The notes under the pieces were generated by a model, which was not told where the DNA came from, did no database searches, and saw only the letters and a program-made list of their open reading frames with translations. The position numbers and the translations under genes are program-made. A DNA stretch of 64,000 nucleotides from Corallococcus silvisoli (lineage in GTDB: Bacteria > Myxococcota > Myxococcia > Myxococcales > Myxococcaceae), in assembly GCF_009909145.1 (NCBI RefSeq), contig NZ_JAAAPJ010000016.1:62001-126000 (forward strand), given 5' to 3'. Below, piece after piece: positions 18,133-27,271 of this stretch (position 1 is its first letter; each line of letters opens with the position of its first letter).

Positions 18133-19122
18133 TCATTCCTCCGGAGGCGGAACTTCCTCCTCGGCGTCCGCGCCCGTCCGCGCCTGGATGAACGCCCGGA
18201 TGTGGGCGACGAGCGCGTCCCGGCGGCGCGCGAGGAAGTCCGCTCCGTCGCCTTGACGCAGGGCGGCCAGGGCGTCGGGCGACAGGGCATGGCTGGGGAA
18301 GACCGCGGGGGGAACCGCGCCAGCGCGCACCAGCCCCAGCAGGGACCTGCCTGGCGCGAGCACCGGGTGGAAGAACTGGTTCGCCAGGGTCAGCTGCAGG
18401 GCGCTCCCCGAACCGGGGGCGGGAGGGAGCCCCGACAGGGGTGGGGGGAACACGGGCAGGAAGGCCACCGCGCCCTGGATCTCCAGCAGCGGGCCGGGCT
18501 CCAGCAGGGCGCCGGTGAGCAGGTGCCGGGGCCGCAGCGCCAACAGGGCGTTGGCCTCCACCCGGTCCGCCACCGACGCGAGCCCCGCCATGCCCGGCTG
18601 CGAATAGCGCTCCCAGCCGCGCGGCGGCGGAGGGCCCACCCGGTGGAGCAGCGCGCGCACGGAGGCGTCCGCGTCCGTGGTGAGGACCGCGAGGCTCGCG
18701 CGGGCCTCGGCGTCGGGCGGTGAACGCTCGGTGTCGAAGAGGGCGCGGCGCCACAGCCAGTACGACAGCCGCGCGCGGGAGTCGGGACCAGGCTGGGGGT
18801 GCAGGTGGAAGAACCGGGACAGCAGCGGCAGCACCTCCGGCCGGGGCAGGAGGCTCAGGTGCGGGATGCCCGCGTCCTGGCGGAGGAAGTCGAAGGCGCC
18901 ACGCACCGCCCGCGCGGTCCGCCCCAGCGCCTGCGCCCAGTCGTCCTCCGTGCCGAACTCCTCCCGGAAGTCCCGCGTGAAGTCCCGCCCGTGCACCGCG
19001 AGCAGCAGCGAGGGCAGCGCGTCATCCTCCAAGCGACCGAAATCACGGGCGGACAGCTGCTCGGCCAGGGCCTCCAGGCTCTGGCACGATGTGTCGGGTC
19101 GCCCGGGAAGGGGTGGGGCCAT
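18133..19122 (-). CDS. Protein resembling the C-terminal half of DUF262 (GmrSD-type) proteins
   Basis: The 329-residue protein begins directly with SLEALAEQLSARDFGRLEDDAL and continues AVRGAFDFLRQDAGIPHLSLLPRPEVLPLLSRFF...RARLSYWLWRRAL, a pattern I associate with the region that follows the ParB-like nuclease domain in DUF262 proteins. That N-terminal catalytic domain is absent, and the 282 bp upstream hold no matching frame. It may be a decayed restriction-type gene or a free helical domain with its own role. ATG 19122 with AGGA 7 nt upstream is preferred over the earlier GTG at 19155. The sensor kinase gene follows 89 bp downstream. Confidence 0.55.
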   Translation of the reverse strand: MAPPLPGRPDTSCQSLEALAEQLSARDFGRLEDDALPSLLLAVHGRDFTRDFREEFGTEDDWAQALGRTARAVRGAFDFLRQDAGIPHLSLLPRPEVLPLLSRFFHLHPQPGPDSRARLSYWLWRRALFDTERSPPDAEARASLAVLTTDADASVRALLHRVGPPPPRGWERYSQPGMAGLASVADRVEANALLALRPRHLLTGALLEPGPLLEIQGAVAFLPVFPPPLSGLPPAPGSGSALQLTLANQFFHPVLAPGRSLLGLVRAGAVPPAVFPSHALSPDALAALRQGDGADFLARRRDALVAHIRAFIQARTGADAEEEVPPPEE

Positions 19123-19404
19123 GGGACGTCCTGCGTAGCGGAGAGTCACCAACACTCACATCGCCCGGAGGTCGCAATGCTCACTTCCTGCCTTGACGGT
19201 GCGAAGAATTTCTTTAAAGAATGCACGCACGTCCTCTTCTTCTTGGAAGATGGCGTATGTACCGGGCCTCGCGTTCCCCAACCGCGGAACCGGTGCGTGA
19301 CGTCCCAGTTGAGCCCCGCGCGCCGCGTTCCCCCTCTCGGCGCGCGGTGGCCCCTGGGACTTCCACCCCCCGCCTTCATCCTCCTGGTCCCGTCGAGGCT
19401 TCGA

Positions 19405-20913
19405 GTGTCCACGTCCGCGTTCGTCCTGCCCGTCTCGCTGGCCCTCCGCCTGCTCACCGCGGCGTCGCCCGCACCGCAGTCCCCCGCCGCCGCGCCCTCC
19501 CAGGAGCCCGCGCCGAAGTCCCCCGCCACCAGCGCCGTGAAGGCGGTGGCGCCCGTGGCCTCGAAGCTGAGCGCCGCGCAGCAGGCCACGGCGGCGCGCC
19601 TGGTGGGGCCCGCGCTCACGGAAGGGCACGCGTACGCGCGGCTGGAGGAGCTGACGGACGGGGTGGGGCCGCGCCTGTCGGGCTCCGAGTCCGCGGAGGC
19701 GGCGGTGCAGTGGGCCCTGCGCGCGTTCCAGGCGGACGGGGTGAAGGCGTGGAAGGAGCCGGTGAAGGTGCCGCGCTGGGTGCGCGGGGAGGAGCACGGC
19801 GAGATCGTCGCCTCCGAGCGCACGCGCGGCCTGCCGCTGGCGCTGCTGGCGCTGGGGGGCAGCGCGCCCACGCCGCCGGAGGGCCTCACCGCGGAGGTGG
19901 TGGAGGTGGGCTCCCTGGAGGAGCTGGCGGCGCTGGGGGACAAGGTGAAGGGCCGCATCGTCTTCTTCAACCATACGATGTCGGAGGCGGCGGACTATGG
20001 CCGTTTCGCGGGGCTGCGCGGCCGGGGCCCGGCGGCGGCGGCGAAGCAGGGCGCGGTGGCCGCGCTGGTGCGCTCGCTGGCCACGGCGTCGCTGCGCACG
20101 CCGCACACGGGGGCCACGCGCTTCGACGAGGGCGGGGTGCGCCTGCCCGCCGCGGCGGTGTCGGTGGAGGACGCGCTGACGCTGCACCGGATGCTCCAGG
20201 GCGGAACGGTGAAGGTGCGGCTGGTGCTGGGCTGCTCGGAGCTGCCGGACGCGGACTCGTCCAACGTGGTGGCGGAGGTGCGGGGCCGGGAGAAGCCGGA
20301 CGAGGTGGTGCTGCTGGGCGCGCACCTGGACTCGTGGGACGTGGGCACGGGCGCGCATGACGACGGCGCGGGCGTGGTGATGGTGATGGAGGCGGCGCGG
20401 CTGCTGGCGAAGCTGCCCCAGGCGCCCCGGCGCACGGTGCGCGTGGTGCTGTTCATGAACGAGGAGAACGGCCTGCGCGGCGGCCGGGCGTACGCGGAGG
20501 CCCACGCGAAGGAGCTGCCGAAGCACGTGGCCGCGCTGGAGATGGACTCGGGCGGAGGGCGCCCCCTGGGCGTGAGCCTGCACGCGGGCCCGGGCGGAGA
20601 GGCGCTGCTGCGGCCGTGGCTCTCGCCGCTGGAGGGCCTGGGCGCGGCCACCTTCCTGGTGGGGCACGCGACGGGCGCGGACCTCAGCCCCATGGAGCCC
20701 GCGCACGTGCCCTTCGTGGGCGTGCGCGTGGACAGCAGCCGCTACTTCGACGTGCACCACTCCATGGCGGACACGCTGGACAAGGTGGATCCCCAGGACC
20801 TGTCGCGCAGCGCCGCCGCCGTCACGTGGATGGCGTACGCGCTGGCGGAGGCGCCGGGCGTGCTCGCGCGTCCCACCGCGCCGGAGTCGGAGACGCCGCC
20901 GGCGAAGAAGTAG
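19405..20913 (+). CDS. Exported M28-family metallopeptidase
   Basis: The 502-residue protein has a signal peptide followed by an Ala/Pro-rich linker, a PA-like insert (GRIVFFNHTM... AAKQGAVAALVRS), and the M28 catalytic domain. Zinc ligands and catalytic residues are visible: H307 and D309 in GAHLDSWD, D319/D320 in AHDDGAG, E353/E354 in NEENG, and the histidine pair H451/H452 in VHHSMADTLDK. The start is GTG 19405 (GAGG 6 nt upstream), which places the hydrophobic signal sequence at the N-terminus. It probably acts as a periplasmic or secreted aminopeptidase or carboxypeptidase in protein feeding. Confidence 0.93.
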   Translation: MSTSAFVLPVSLALRLLTAASPAPQSPAAAPSQEPAPKSPATSAVKAVAPVASKLSAAQQATAARLVGPALTEGHAYARLEELTDGVGPRLSGSESAEAAVQWALRAFQADGVKAWKEPVKVPRWVRGEEHGEIVASERTRGLPLALLALGGSAPTPPEGLTAEVVEVGSLEELAALGDKVKGRIVFFNHTMSEAADYGRFAGLRGRGPAAAAKQGAVAALVRSLATASLRTPHTGATRFDEGGVRLPAAAVSVEDALTLHRMLQGGTVKVRLVLGCSELPDADSSNVVAEVRGREKPDEVVLLGAHLDSWDVGTGAHDDGAGVVMVMEAARLLAKLPQAPRRTVRVVLFMNEENGLRGGRAYAEAHAKELPKHVAALEMDSGGGRPLGVSLHAGPGGEALLRPWLSPLEGLGAATFLVGHATGADLSPMEPAHVPFVGVRVDSSRYFDVHHSMADTLDKVDPQDLSRSAAAVTWMAYALAEAPGVLARPTAPESETPPAKK

Positions 20914-20924
20914 GCGCGGGGGGC

Positions 20925-22673
20925 TTATTCCGCCACGGCCCTGCCCGTCCCGCCGCGCCGCAGCGGCAGCTCCGGCAGCAGCAGCGTGAAGAGCAGGGCC
21001 CCCAGGGTGATGAGGATGGCGAGGCGGTACACCGCCATCGTCGCGAGGGTGAAGGACTCCTTGAGCGCTCGCGCCACGGCGTCCACGGTGGACAGCGCGC
21101 GGGCCTCGTCCGCGTCCACGTCCGCGCGGGCCTGGGGCCCCTCCGCCCGCCGCCGCTCCGCGTCGAAGCCCTGGCGCAGCGAGTCCTTCACCGGCCCGGG
21201 CTGGAAGCGCTGTCCCTGGGGGGCCCCCTCGCCGCCCAGGCTCCCCGGGGCCGCCGCCTGGAGCTCCTGCCGCACGTCCGGGGGCAGCCCCTGCGTGGCC
21301 TGCTGCGTGCGCGCGCGCATCTCCCGGCCCAGCGTGCCCGCGTACACGGTGCCCAGCAGCGCCACGCCCACCGTCATGCCCAGCTGCCGGAAGAAGGTCG
21401 TCGCGGAGGTGGCCACGCCGATGCGCTGGGGCGGCACCGCGTTCTGCACGGCCACGGTGTAGAGCGGGATGGACGGGCCCAGGCCCAGGCCCACCAGCAC
21501 CATCTTCACCGTCACCTCGGCCTGGCTGGAGTCCGGCGTCAGCGTGAAGCCCATCACCGCGAAGCCGCCCATCAGGAACAGGAGCGCGCCCACCATCAGC
21601 GCCTTGTAGCGCCCCAGCCGCGACACCCACTGCCCGGACAGCACGTTGCCCGCCACCACGCCCAGGGTCAGCGGCGTCAGCGTCAGCCCCGAGTGCGTCG
21701 CCGACAGCCCCACCACGTTGACCATGAACAGGGGCAGGAAGGTGACGGACGCCAGGAACACCGCGCCAATGGTGAACACCGCCGCGTTGCCCGCCCAGAA
21801 CGCGCGCAGGCGGAACAGGGACGGGTCCAGCAGCGGCTCCTTCGCGCGGCGCTCGCGCCAGACGAAGAGCCCCAGGCCCACCGCGGACAGCGCGAACAGC
21901 CCGAGGATGGGCGTGGACCCCCACGCGAAGCCGCCCGCCCGGTGCATCCCCGTCCCGCGTCCCAGGCTGAGCGCCAGGAGCAGCGGCACCACGCCCAGCG
22001 CCAGCGCGAGCGCGCCCGGGACATCCAGGCTGCCGCCGCGGACGCCCGCGGGCTTGAGCGGAGGCATGCGCAGGAAGATGAGCGCCAGCGCGAGCGCGCC
22101 CACCGGCAGGTTGATGAAGAACACCCAGTGCCAGCCCATCGTGTCGGTGATGAAGCCGCCGGCCAGCGGGCCAATGACGCTGGACAGGCCGAACACCGCG
22201 CCGAAGAGGCCCTGGTACTTGCCCCGGTCGCGCGGCGGGAACAGGTCCGCCACCACCGCCAGTGACCCCGTGAAGAGCGCCGCGCTGCCCAGGCCCTGCA
22301 CCGCGCGGCAGAGGATGAGCGTGAGGGTGGAGCGGGACGCGCCGCACAGGAAGCTGCCGGTGAGGAACACGGTGATGCCCGCCACCAGGACCGCGCGGCG
22401 GCCCAGCAGGTCCGACAGCCTGCCCCACACCGGCACCATCATCGTGGAGGCCACCAGGTACGCGGTGGTGAGCCACGGGTAGTGCTCTGGCGCGATGTGG
22501 AGGTCCGCCTGGATGGTGGGGCCCGCGGTGGCCACGATGGTCTGGTCCAGCGCCGCCAGCAGCAGCCCCAGCAGGGCCCCCGCCAGCGTGAAGGCCTTCT
22601 GCGAGCGGCTGAACCGCTCGGACGCCGGGGCGGCGCGGGAGTCCGGAGCGGTGTCGGCGGCGAGCTCGGCCAT
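20925..22673 (-). CDS. DHA2-family MFS drug exporter (EmrB/QacA type)
   Basis: The 582-residue membrane protein has about 14 hydrophobic segments. Family motifs include LDQTIVATAGPTI in the first helix, WGRLSDLLGRR (motif A), RAVQGLGSA (motif B) and SSVIGPLAGGFITD (motif C). Between the last two membrane segments is an unusually long soluble loop (about residues 470-545, Gln/Arg/Ala-rich). It is expected to export drugs or toxic metabolites by proton antiport. It ends 12 nt from the convergent M28 peptidase and is divergent from the MacB-type permeases. Confidence 0.92.
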   Translation of the reverse strand: MAELAADTAPDSRAAPASERFSRSQKAFTLAGALLGLLLAALDQTIVATAGPTIQADLHIAPEHYPWLTTAYLVASTMMVPVWGRLSDLLGRRAVLVAGITVFLTGSFLCGASRSTLTLILCRAVQGLGSAALFTGSLAVVADLFPPRDRGKYQGLFGAVFGLSSVIGPLAGGFITDTMGWHWVFFINLPVGALALALIFLRMPPLKPAGVRGGSLDVPGALALALGVVPLLLALSLGRGTGMHRAGGFAWGSTPILGLFALSAVGLGLFVWRERRAKEPLLDPSLFRLRAFWAGNAAVFTIGAVFLASVTFLPLFMVNVVGLSATHSGLTLTPLTLGVVAGNVLSGQWVSRLGRYKALMVGALLFLMGGFAVMGFTLTPDSSQAEVTVKMVLVGLGLGPSIPLYTVAVQNAVPPQRIGVATSATTFFRQLGMTVGVALLGTVYAGTLGREMRARTQQATQGLPPDVRQELQAAAPGSLGGEGAPQGQRFQPGPVKDSLRQGFDAERRRAEGPQARADVDADEARALSTVDAVARALKESFTLATMAVYRLAILITLGALLFTLLLPELPLRRGGTGRAVAE

Positions 22674-22976
22674 GGGCGCGTGGGCACGCGCTCACGCGTG
22701 CGTCCGCGCGAATCTGGGGACGCGGTGGGGCACGGGCCATGCGCGCCTGCCTGGCCGCCCTCCCTCCTAAAGCAGGTCACGGCCCGGGTGCGCGCCTGGC
22801 GGGCGACACGGTGGCCGCGCCGCCCTGAAACGGGAAATCCCCGCCGCGAAAGCCTCCCCGAGAAGGCCGCGTGCAATGGGCGGCCCTCCTGTGCGTAGAG
22901 TGCCTGACGCGGACCGCCCGCCGGGGTCCGTCCCGGCGCGGGGGCCGCGTGGCCTCCAGCGTGAAGGGGTGGTTTC
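22674..22976. promoter_or_regulatory. 303-bp divergent intergenic region
   Basis: The region lies between the leftward DHA2 exporter and the rightward ABC permease genes and must hold promoters for both. No gene fits; the sequence is GC-rich throughout, and no operator-like palindrome stands out. Confidence 0.3.
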
Positions 22977-24203
22977 GTGAACTTCCGGGTCGACGTGTGG
23001 GAGGGGGCGCGCATCGCGCTGACCTCGCTGCGCTCCAACCGGCTGCGGACGGTGCTCACCACGGTGGGCATTGGCGTGGGCGTGTGCACGCTGCTGGCCA
23101 TCGTTGGAATCATCCAGGGGTTGAACAGCTCGTTCGCGGAGCAGCTCGACAAGATTGGCTCCAACACGCTGCAGGTGTCCAAGTTCCCCTGGGTGATGAA
23201 CGGGGACTGGTGGGCGTACCGCAACCGCAAGACGCTCTCGGTGGACCTGGTGGAGCCGCTGCGCGCCAGCTCCGAGCACGTGGTCGCGGTGGCGCCCATG
23301 ATGTTCGTCGTCGCGGAGGTGGCCTTCCAGAACCGGAAGCTCGCCTCCGTGCAGACCATGGGCACCAGCCCCGAATACGCCTTGACGTCCTCGGTGGAGA
23401 TGGCGAGCGGGCGCTTCATCACCCAGTCGGACGTGGACAACCGCTCCGCGGTGGTGGTGATTGGCGCGGAGGTGGCCAAGGTGCTCTTCCCGGGCATCAA
23501 CCCCGTGGGCCACCGCGTCCTCGTGGACCGCCGCCCCTACCGCGTCTCGGGGGTCATCGTGGAGCGCGGCACGGTGCTGGGGCAGAACGTGGACATGGTG
23601 GCGATGCTGCCCTACCCCTCGTTCCAGGGGCACTTCGGCACCCAGCGGGACGTGAACCTGGTGCTCGCGGTGGACGCGCAGGAGAACGTGCCCCGCGTGC
23701 AGGACCGGCTCACGGAGACGCTGCGCCGCGAGCGCAAGACCAAGCCCGGCATGCCGGACGACTTCGCCATCAACCGGCCGGATCAGCTGGCCAACATGTA
23801 CGCGCAGCTGACGGGCGCGCTCTACGGCGCGGCCACGGGCGTGGGGCTCATCACGCTGCTGGTGGGCGGCATCGGCATCATGAACATCATGCTGGTGTCC
23901 GTGCGTGAGCGGACGCGGGAGATTGGCGTGCGGCGGGCGCTGGGGGCTCGCAAGCACACCATCATCTTCCAGTTCCTCATGGAGGCGGCCAGCGTGTCCG
24001 CGGTGGGCGGCGCGCTGGGCACCGCGGTGGGCATGGGGCTGGCGTGGCTGGTGAACTACCTGACGCCCCTGGCGGCGGCGGTGCAGCCGCTGACGGTGGC
24101 GTTGGGCGTGGGCTTCTCCGCGATGGTGGGCCTGCTGTTCGGCATCTGGCCGGCGGCGCGGGCCGCGAACCTGGACCCCGTGGAAGCGCTTCGCCACGAC
24201 TAG
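22977..24203 (+). CDS. MacB-type ABC transporter permease 1
   Basis: The 408-residue protein has the MacB/FtsX layout: one N-terminal membrane helix (RTVLTTVGIGVGVCTLLAIVGI), a periplasmic domain (about 45-280), then three C-terminal helices starting at GVGLITLLVGGIGIMNIMLV and the conserved VRERTREIGVRRALGAR coupling helix. GTG 22977 follows an AAGGGG. It lacks a fused ATPase, and no ATP-binding gene lies in this window. It is followed 21 nt later by a related permease, so the two probably form a heterodimer working with an unlinked ATPase. Confidence 0.9.
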   Translation: MNFRVDVWEGARIALTSLRSNRLRTVLTTVGIGVGVCTLLAIVGIIQGLNSSFAEQLDKIGSNTLQVSKFPWVMNGDWWAYRNRKTLSVDLVEPLRASSEHVVAVAPMMFVVAEVAFQNRKLASVQTMGTSPEYALTSSVEMASGRFITQSDVDNRSAVVVIGAEVAKVLFPGINPVGHRVLVDRRPYRVSGVIVERGTVLGQNVDMVAMLPYPSFQGHFGTQRDVNLVLAVDAQENVPRVQDRLTETLRRERKTKPGMPDDFAINRPDQLANMYAQLTGALYGAATGVGLITLLVGGIGIMNIMLVSVRERTREIGVRRALGARKHTIIFQFLMEAASVSAVGGALGTAVGMGLAWLVNYLTPLAAAVQPLTVALGVGFSAMVGLLFGIWPAARAANLDPVEALRHD

Positions 24204-24224
24204 GCGGGAGCGGGAGATTTCGCG

Positions 24225-25451
24225 ATGTGGATGGCATTCTGGGACACGGTGCGGTTGGCGTTCGGGACGTTCCGCTCCAACCCCCTGCGCTCGTTCCTGA
24301 CGCTCCTGGGCATCGTCATTGGCGTCACCACGGTGGTGTCCATGATGTCCCTCATCGAGGGCTTGCGGAACCAGGTGAACGACCAGATGTCGGAGCTGGG
24401 CAGCGACTGCTTCCAGGCCCAGCGGCTGCCCTTCGGACAGGGGCAGCTGTCGGTCGCGGAGCTGGCGCGCCGGCCGCGCTTCACCTACGCGGACCTGGAC
24501 GCCATCCGCACGCAGCCGTCCATCGCGCAGGCGGCGGGGGAGGACTCCAAGGGCGGCCAGAAGGCCTCCACGTCGGAGCGCGAGTCGCGCGCCAACGTGA
24601 ACGTCTGGGCGGGCACGCCGGAGTACTTCCAGACGAACGCGGTGGGCATCGCCACCGGACGGCCCTTCACCGACACGGAGTTCGTGGACGGGCGGCGGGT
24701 GGCGGTGATTGGCGCGGACCTGGCGGACACGCTCTATCCCGGCCTGGACCCGCTGGGCCGTGAGTTCCGGCTGCTGGGGCGCACCTTCCAGGTGGTGGGC
24801 ACCCTCAAGCGCCGGGGTGGGTTCCTGGGCGGCGGCAGCCAGGACAACCAGGCGATGATTCCCCTGTCCACGTTCGCGGCCATGTTCGGCGTGCGCGACT
24901 TCCGCGTCAGCATCCAGGCGCACTCCGCGGACGTGCTGCAGCGGGCCCAGGACGAGGTGACGCTGCTGATGCGCCGCCGCCACGGGCTCAAGCCGGACGA
25001 ACCGGACGACTTCTTCATCTACTCCAATGCGAGCGCCACGGAGATGTTCAACAACCTCTCCAAGGCGGTGTCCGCGGCCAGCTTCGGCGTGTGCATCCTG
25101 TCGCTGCTGGTGGGCGGCATCGGCATCCTGAACATCATGCTGGTCGCGGTGACGGAGCGGACGCGGGAGATTGGCATCCGCAAGGCGCTGGGGGCGAAGC
25201 GCTACCGCATCCTCGCGCAGTTCGCGCTGGAGGCGGTGGTGCTGTCGCTCGTCGGCGGCGCGCTGGGCGTGGGCCTGGGCGTGGGCCTGTCGTACCTGGC
25301 CCGGTGGATGATCCGCCTGCCCACGGAGGTCCCCATGTGGTCCGTGGTGGTGTCGCTGGTGATGAGCTGCGGGGTGGGGCTGGCGTTCGGCATCTACCCG
25401 GCGGCGCGCGCGGCGAAGCTGGACCCCGTGGAGGCGATGCGCACGGAGTAG
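24225..25451 (+). CDS. MacB-type ABC transporter permease 2
   Basis: The 408-residue partner shares the same topology: first helix at SFLTLLGIVIGVTTVVSMMSLI, a large periplasmic domain, and C-terminal helices after VCILSLLVGGIGILNIMLV with TERTREIGIRKALGAKR. It is clearly homologous to the upstream permease and of identical length, so the pair arose by duplication. Such pairs move peptides, lipoproteins or drugs across the periplasm rather than importing solutes. Confidence 0.9.
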   Translation: MWMAFWDTVRLAFGTFRSNPLRSFLTLLGIVIGVTTVVSMMSLIEGLRNQVNDQMSELGSDCFQAQRLPFGQGQLSVAELARRPRFTYADLDAIRTQPSIAQAAGEDSKGGQKASTSERESRANVNVWAGTPEYFQTNAVGIATGRPFTDTEFVDGRRVAVIGADLADTLYPGLDPLGREFRLLGRTFQVVGTLKRRGGFLGGGSQDNQAMIPLSTFAAMFGVRDFRVSIQAHSADVLQRAQDEVTLLMRRRHGLKPDEPDDFFIYSNASATEMFNNLSKAVSAASFGVCILSLLVGGIGILNIMLVAVTERTREIGIRKALGAKRYRILAQFALEAVVLSLVGGALGVGLGVGLSYLARWMIRLPTEVPMWSVVVSLVMSCGVGLAFGIYPAARAAKLDPVEAMRTE

Positions 25452-25470
25452 GCCTCCGCGCCATGAAGAG

Positions 25471-25501
25471 GGCCCCGCCCCGCGCTCTGGCGGGTGGGGC
25501 C
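25471..25501. terminator. Hairpin between convergent genes
   Basis: GGCCCCGCCC and its partner GGGTGGGGCC form about ten pairs with one G-U, enclosing a short loop. It lies in the 58-bp gap between the permease operon and the isochorismatase-like gene and could terminate both. There is no T-tract, so it is only a candidate. Confidence 0.45.
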
Positions 25502-25509
25502 TGCGTGCA

Positions 25510-26073
25510 TCACGGTCCGCGTCCGGCCCCGGCCAGGAAGTCGGCGGTCGATTGGACCTGGGCGTAGCCCATGCCCAGGGCCGCCAGGAACGCGGCGTGG
25601 ACCTGGGGCGCGGGCACGGTCTGGCCCTGGAACTCCAGGCTCCGGGCCGCGCAGGCGTCCTGGAGCACCGTGACCGTGTAGCCCAGGTCCGCGGCGGCCC
25701 GCACCGTGGCATCCACGCACATGAGGGTCATCATCCCCACGACCACCAGGTGCTTCACCTCCAGGGCCCGCAGGCGCTCCTGGAGGTCCGTCTGCCGGAA
25801 GCTGTTGGGGAAGTGCTTGAGCACGACCGCTTCGCCCGGCCGGGGCTCGACCCGGGGATGAAGCTCCGCGCCTGGGGTCCCCGGCAGGAAGAACGTGGCC
25901 CCTGGCTGCGGCGACTCGTGGCGCACGTGGAGGACTGGCAGGGTTCGCTCGCGGAAGAAGTCCAGGGCCGCGCGGGCCTGGGTGGCCGCGGCGTCGGCCT
26001 GGTGCAGCTCGAAGCGCCCTCCGGGGAAATAGTCATTCTGGATGTCGATGAGCAGCAGCGCGGCGTTCTCCAC
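25510..26073 (-). CDS. Isochorismatase-family cysteine hydrolase
   Basis: The 187-residue protein has the family catalytic triad: D10 in LLLIDIQNDYF, K86 in VVLKHFPNSF and C119 in MTLMCVDATVRAA. These enzymes act on amides or vinyl ethers such as nicotinamide, ureidoacrylate or isochorismate. It is divergently transcribed from a GlxA-type AraC regulator gene, a very common pairing in which the regulator controls the hydrolase. Substrate is not evident. Confidence 0.9.
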   Translation of the reverse strand: MENAALLLIDIQNDYFPGGRFELHQADAAATQARAALDFFRERTLPVLHVRHESPQPGATFFLPGTPGAELHPRVEPRPGEAVVLKHFPNSFRQTDLQERLRALEVKHLVVVGMMTLMCVDATVRAAADLGYTVTVLQDACAARSLEFQGQTVPAPQVHAAFLAALGMGYAQVQSTADFLAGAGRGP

Positions 26074-26185
26074 GGACGTCCTCCTTCACGCGAGTCGTGA
26101 TGCGGTGTCAGGCCGAATACCCGGGCCCGCGCGCCCGCGGGAGTGGCTGGATTGACAAATCCAGGGCGGAAACCGACAAGCGGAC

Positions 26186-27169
26186 ATGCCTGTCGAGTCC
26201 TCGTCGATCCGCGTCGCGGTGCTGGCATTGGAGGGCTGCGTGGCCTCCAGCGTGGCGGGCCCGCTGGATGTGTTCGCCATGGCCAACCTCCTGAGCCGCG
26301 ACCAGGGCCAGGGAGAACCCTTCGCGGCGGAGCTCGTCGCGCCGCTCCCCGGTCCCGTGCGCGACTTCCACGGCCTGGAGCTGGGCGCCGCGCGGGTGCC
26401 CGCCCCCACGGAGCGCTTCGACGTCGTCCTCATCCCGGCGCTGGTGGGCAGCTTGGAGCGATGCATGGCGGAGCGCTCCACCACGGACTGGCTGGCGGGA
26501 CAGCACACGCGAGGCGCGAAGCTGGCGGCGGTGTGCGCGGGGGCCTTCCTGCTCGCGGAGGCGGGGCTCCTGGAGGGGCGGGAGGCCACCACCCACTGGG
26601 GGCTGGCCCGGGACTTCGCGGCCCGCTACCCGTGCGTGTCGCTCAAGCCGGAGCTGCTGGTGGTGGACAACGGCGACGTGCTCACCACGGGAGGCATCAC
26701 CGCCTGCCTGGACCTCTGCCTGCATCTGGTCGCGAAGCAGGTGTCACCGGAGCTGGCCGCGCTCTGCGCCAGGATGCTCCTGGTGGAGCCCGGCCGCCGC
26801 TTCCAGGCGCCCGAGGCGGTGCGCGCCGCGCATCGGGACCACGGCGACGCCGCCGTGCTGCGCGCCCAGGAGTGGTTGGAGGCGCACCTGCTGGGCCCGG
26901 TGACGCTGGCGGGCGCGGCCATGGCCGCGAGCCTGGGCGAACGCACGTTGCTGCGCCGCTTCCGCAAGGCCACGGGGGATACGCCCTTGGATTACGTCCA
27001 GCGCTTGCGCATCGAGGCCGCCCGGCGGCTCCTGGAGACCACGCCGCGCACCGTGGAGGACATCGCCCAGGCCATCGGCTACGCGGACACCACGTCGTTC
27101 CGCCGCCGCTTCAAGGCTCGCACGGGGCTGTCTCCGGGTGATTACAGGAAGAGGTTCGCGCTGCGCTGA
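26186..27169 (+). CDS. GlxA-type AraC family transcriptional regulator
   Basis: The 327-residue protein has an N-terminal DJ-1/PfpI-like domain (RVAVLALEGCVASSVAGPLDVF, AVCAGAFLLAEAGLLEG with the nucleophile-elbow Cys, and VLTTGGITACLDL) and a C-terminal AraC helix-turn-helix pair (LGERTLLRRFRKATGDTPLDYVQ, IAQAIGYADTTSFRRRFKA). It should bind the 112-bp divergent promoter shared with the isochorismatase-like gene. The ligand of the N-terminal domain is unknown. Confidence 0.92.
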   Translation: MPVESSSIRVAVLALEGCVASSVAGPLDVFAMANLLSRDQGQGEPFAAELVAPLPGPVRDFHGLELGAARVPAPTERFDVVLIPALVGSLERCMAERSTTDWLAGQHTRGAKLAAVCAGAFLLAEAGLLEGREATTHWGLARDFAARYPCVSLKPELLVVDNGDVLTTGGITACLDLCLHLVAKQVSPELAALCARMLLVEPGRRFQAPEAVRAAHRDHGDAAVLRAQEWLEAHLLGPVTLAGAAMAASLGERTLLRRFRKATGDTPLDYVQRLRIEAARRLLETTPRTVEDIAQAIGYADTTSFRRRFKARTGLSPGDYRKRFALR

Positions 27170-27271
27170 CGCGACACGGTGCACGGGGCCTGGGCTCGCG
27201 GTGCGGGGCGGCTGGCGAACGGGCGCCGGGTCCGCGGTGCGCATGGAAGCGCGGGATGGCGAGGCGATGGA

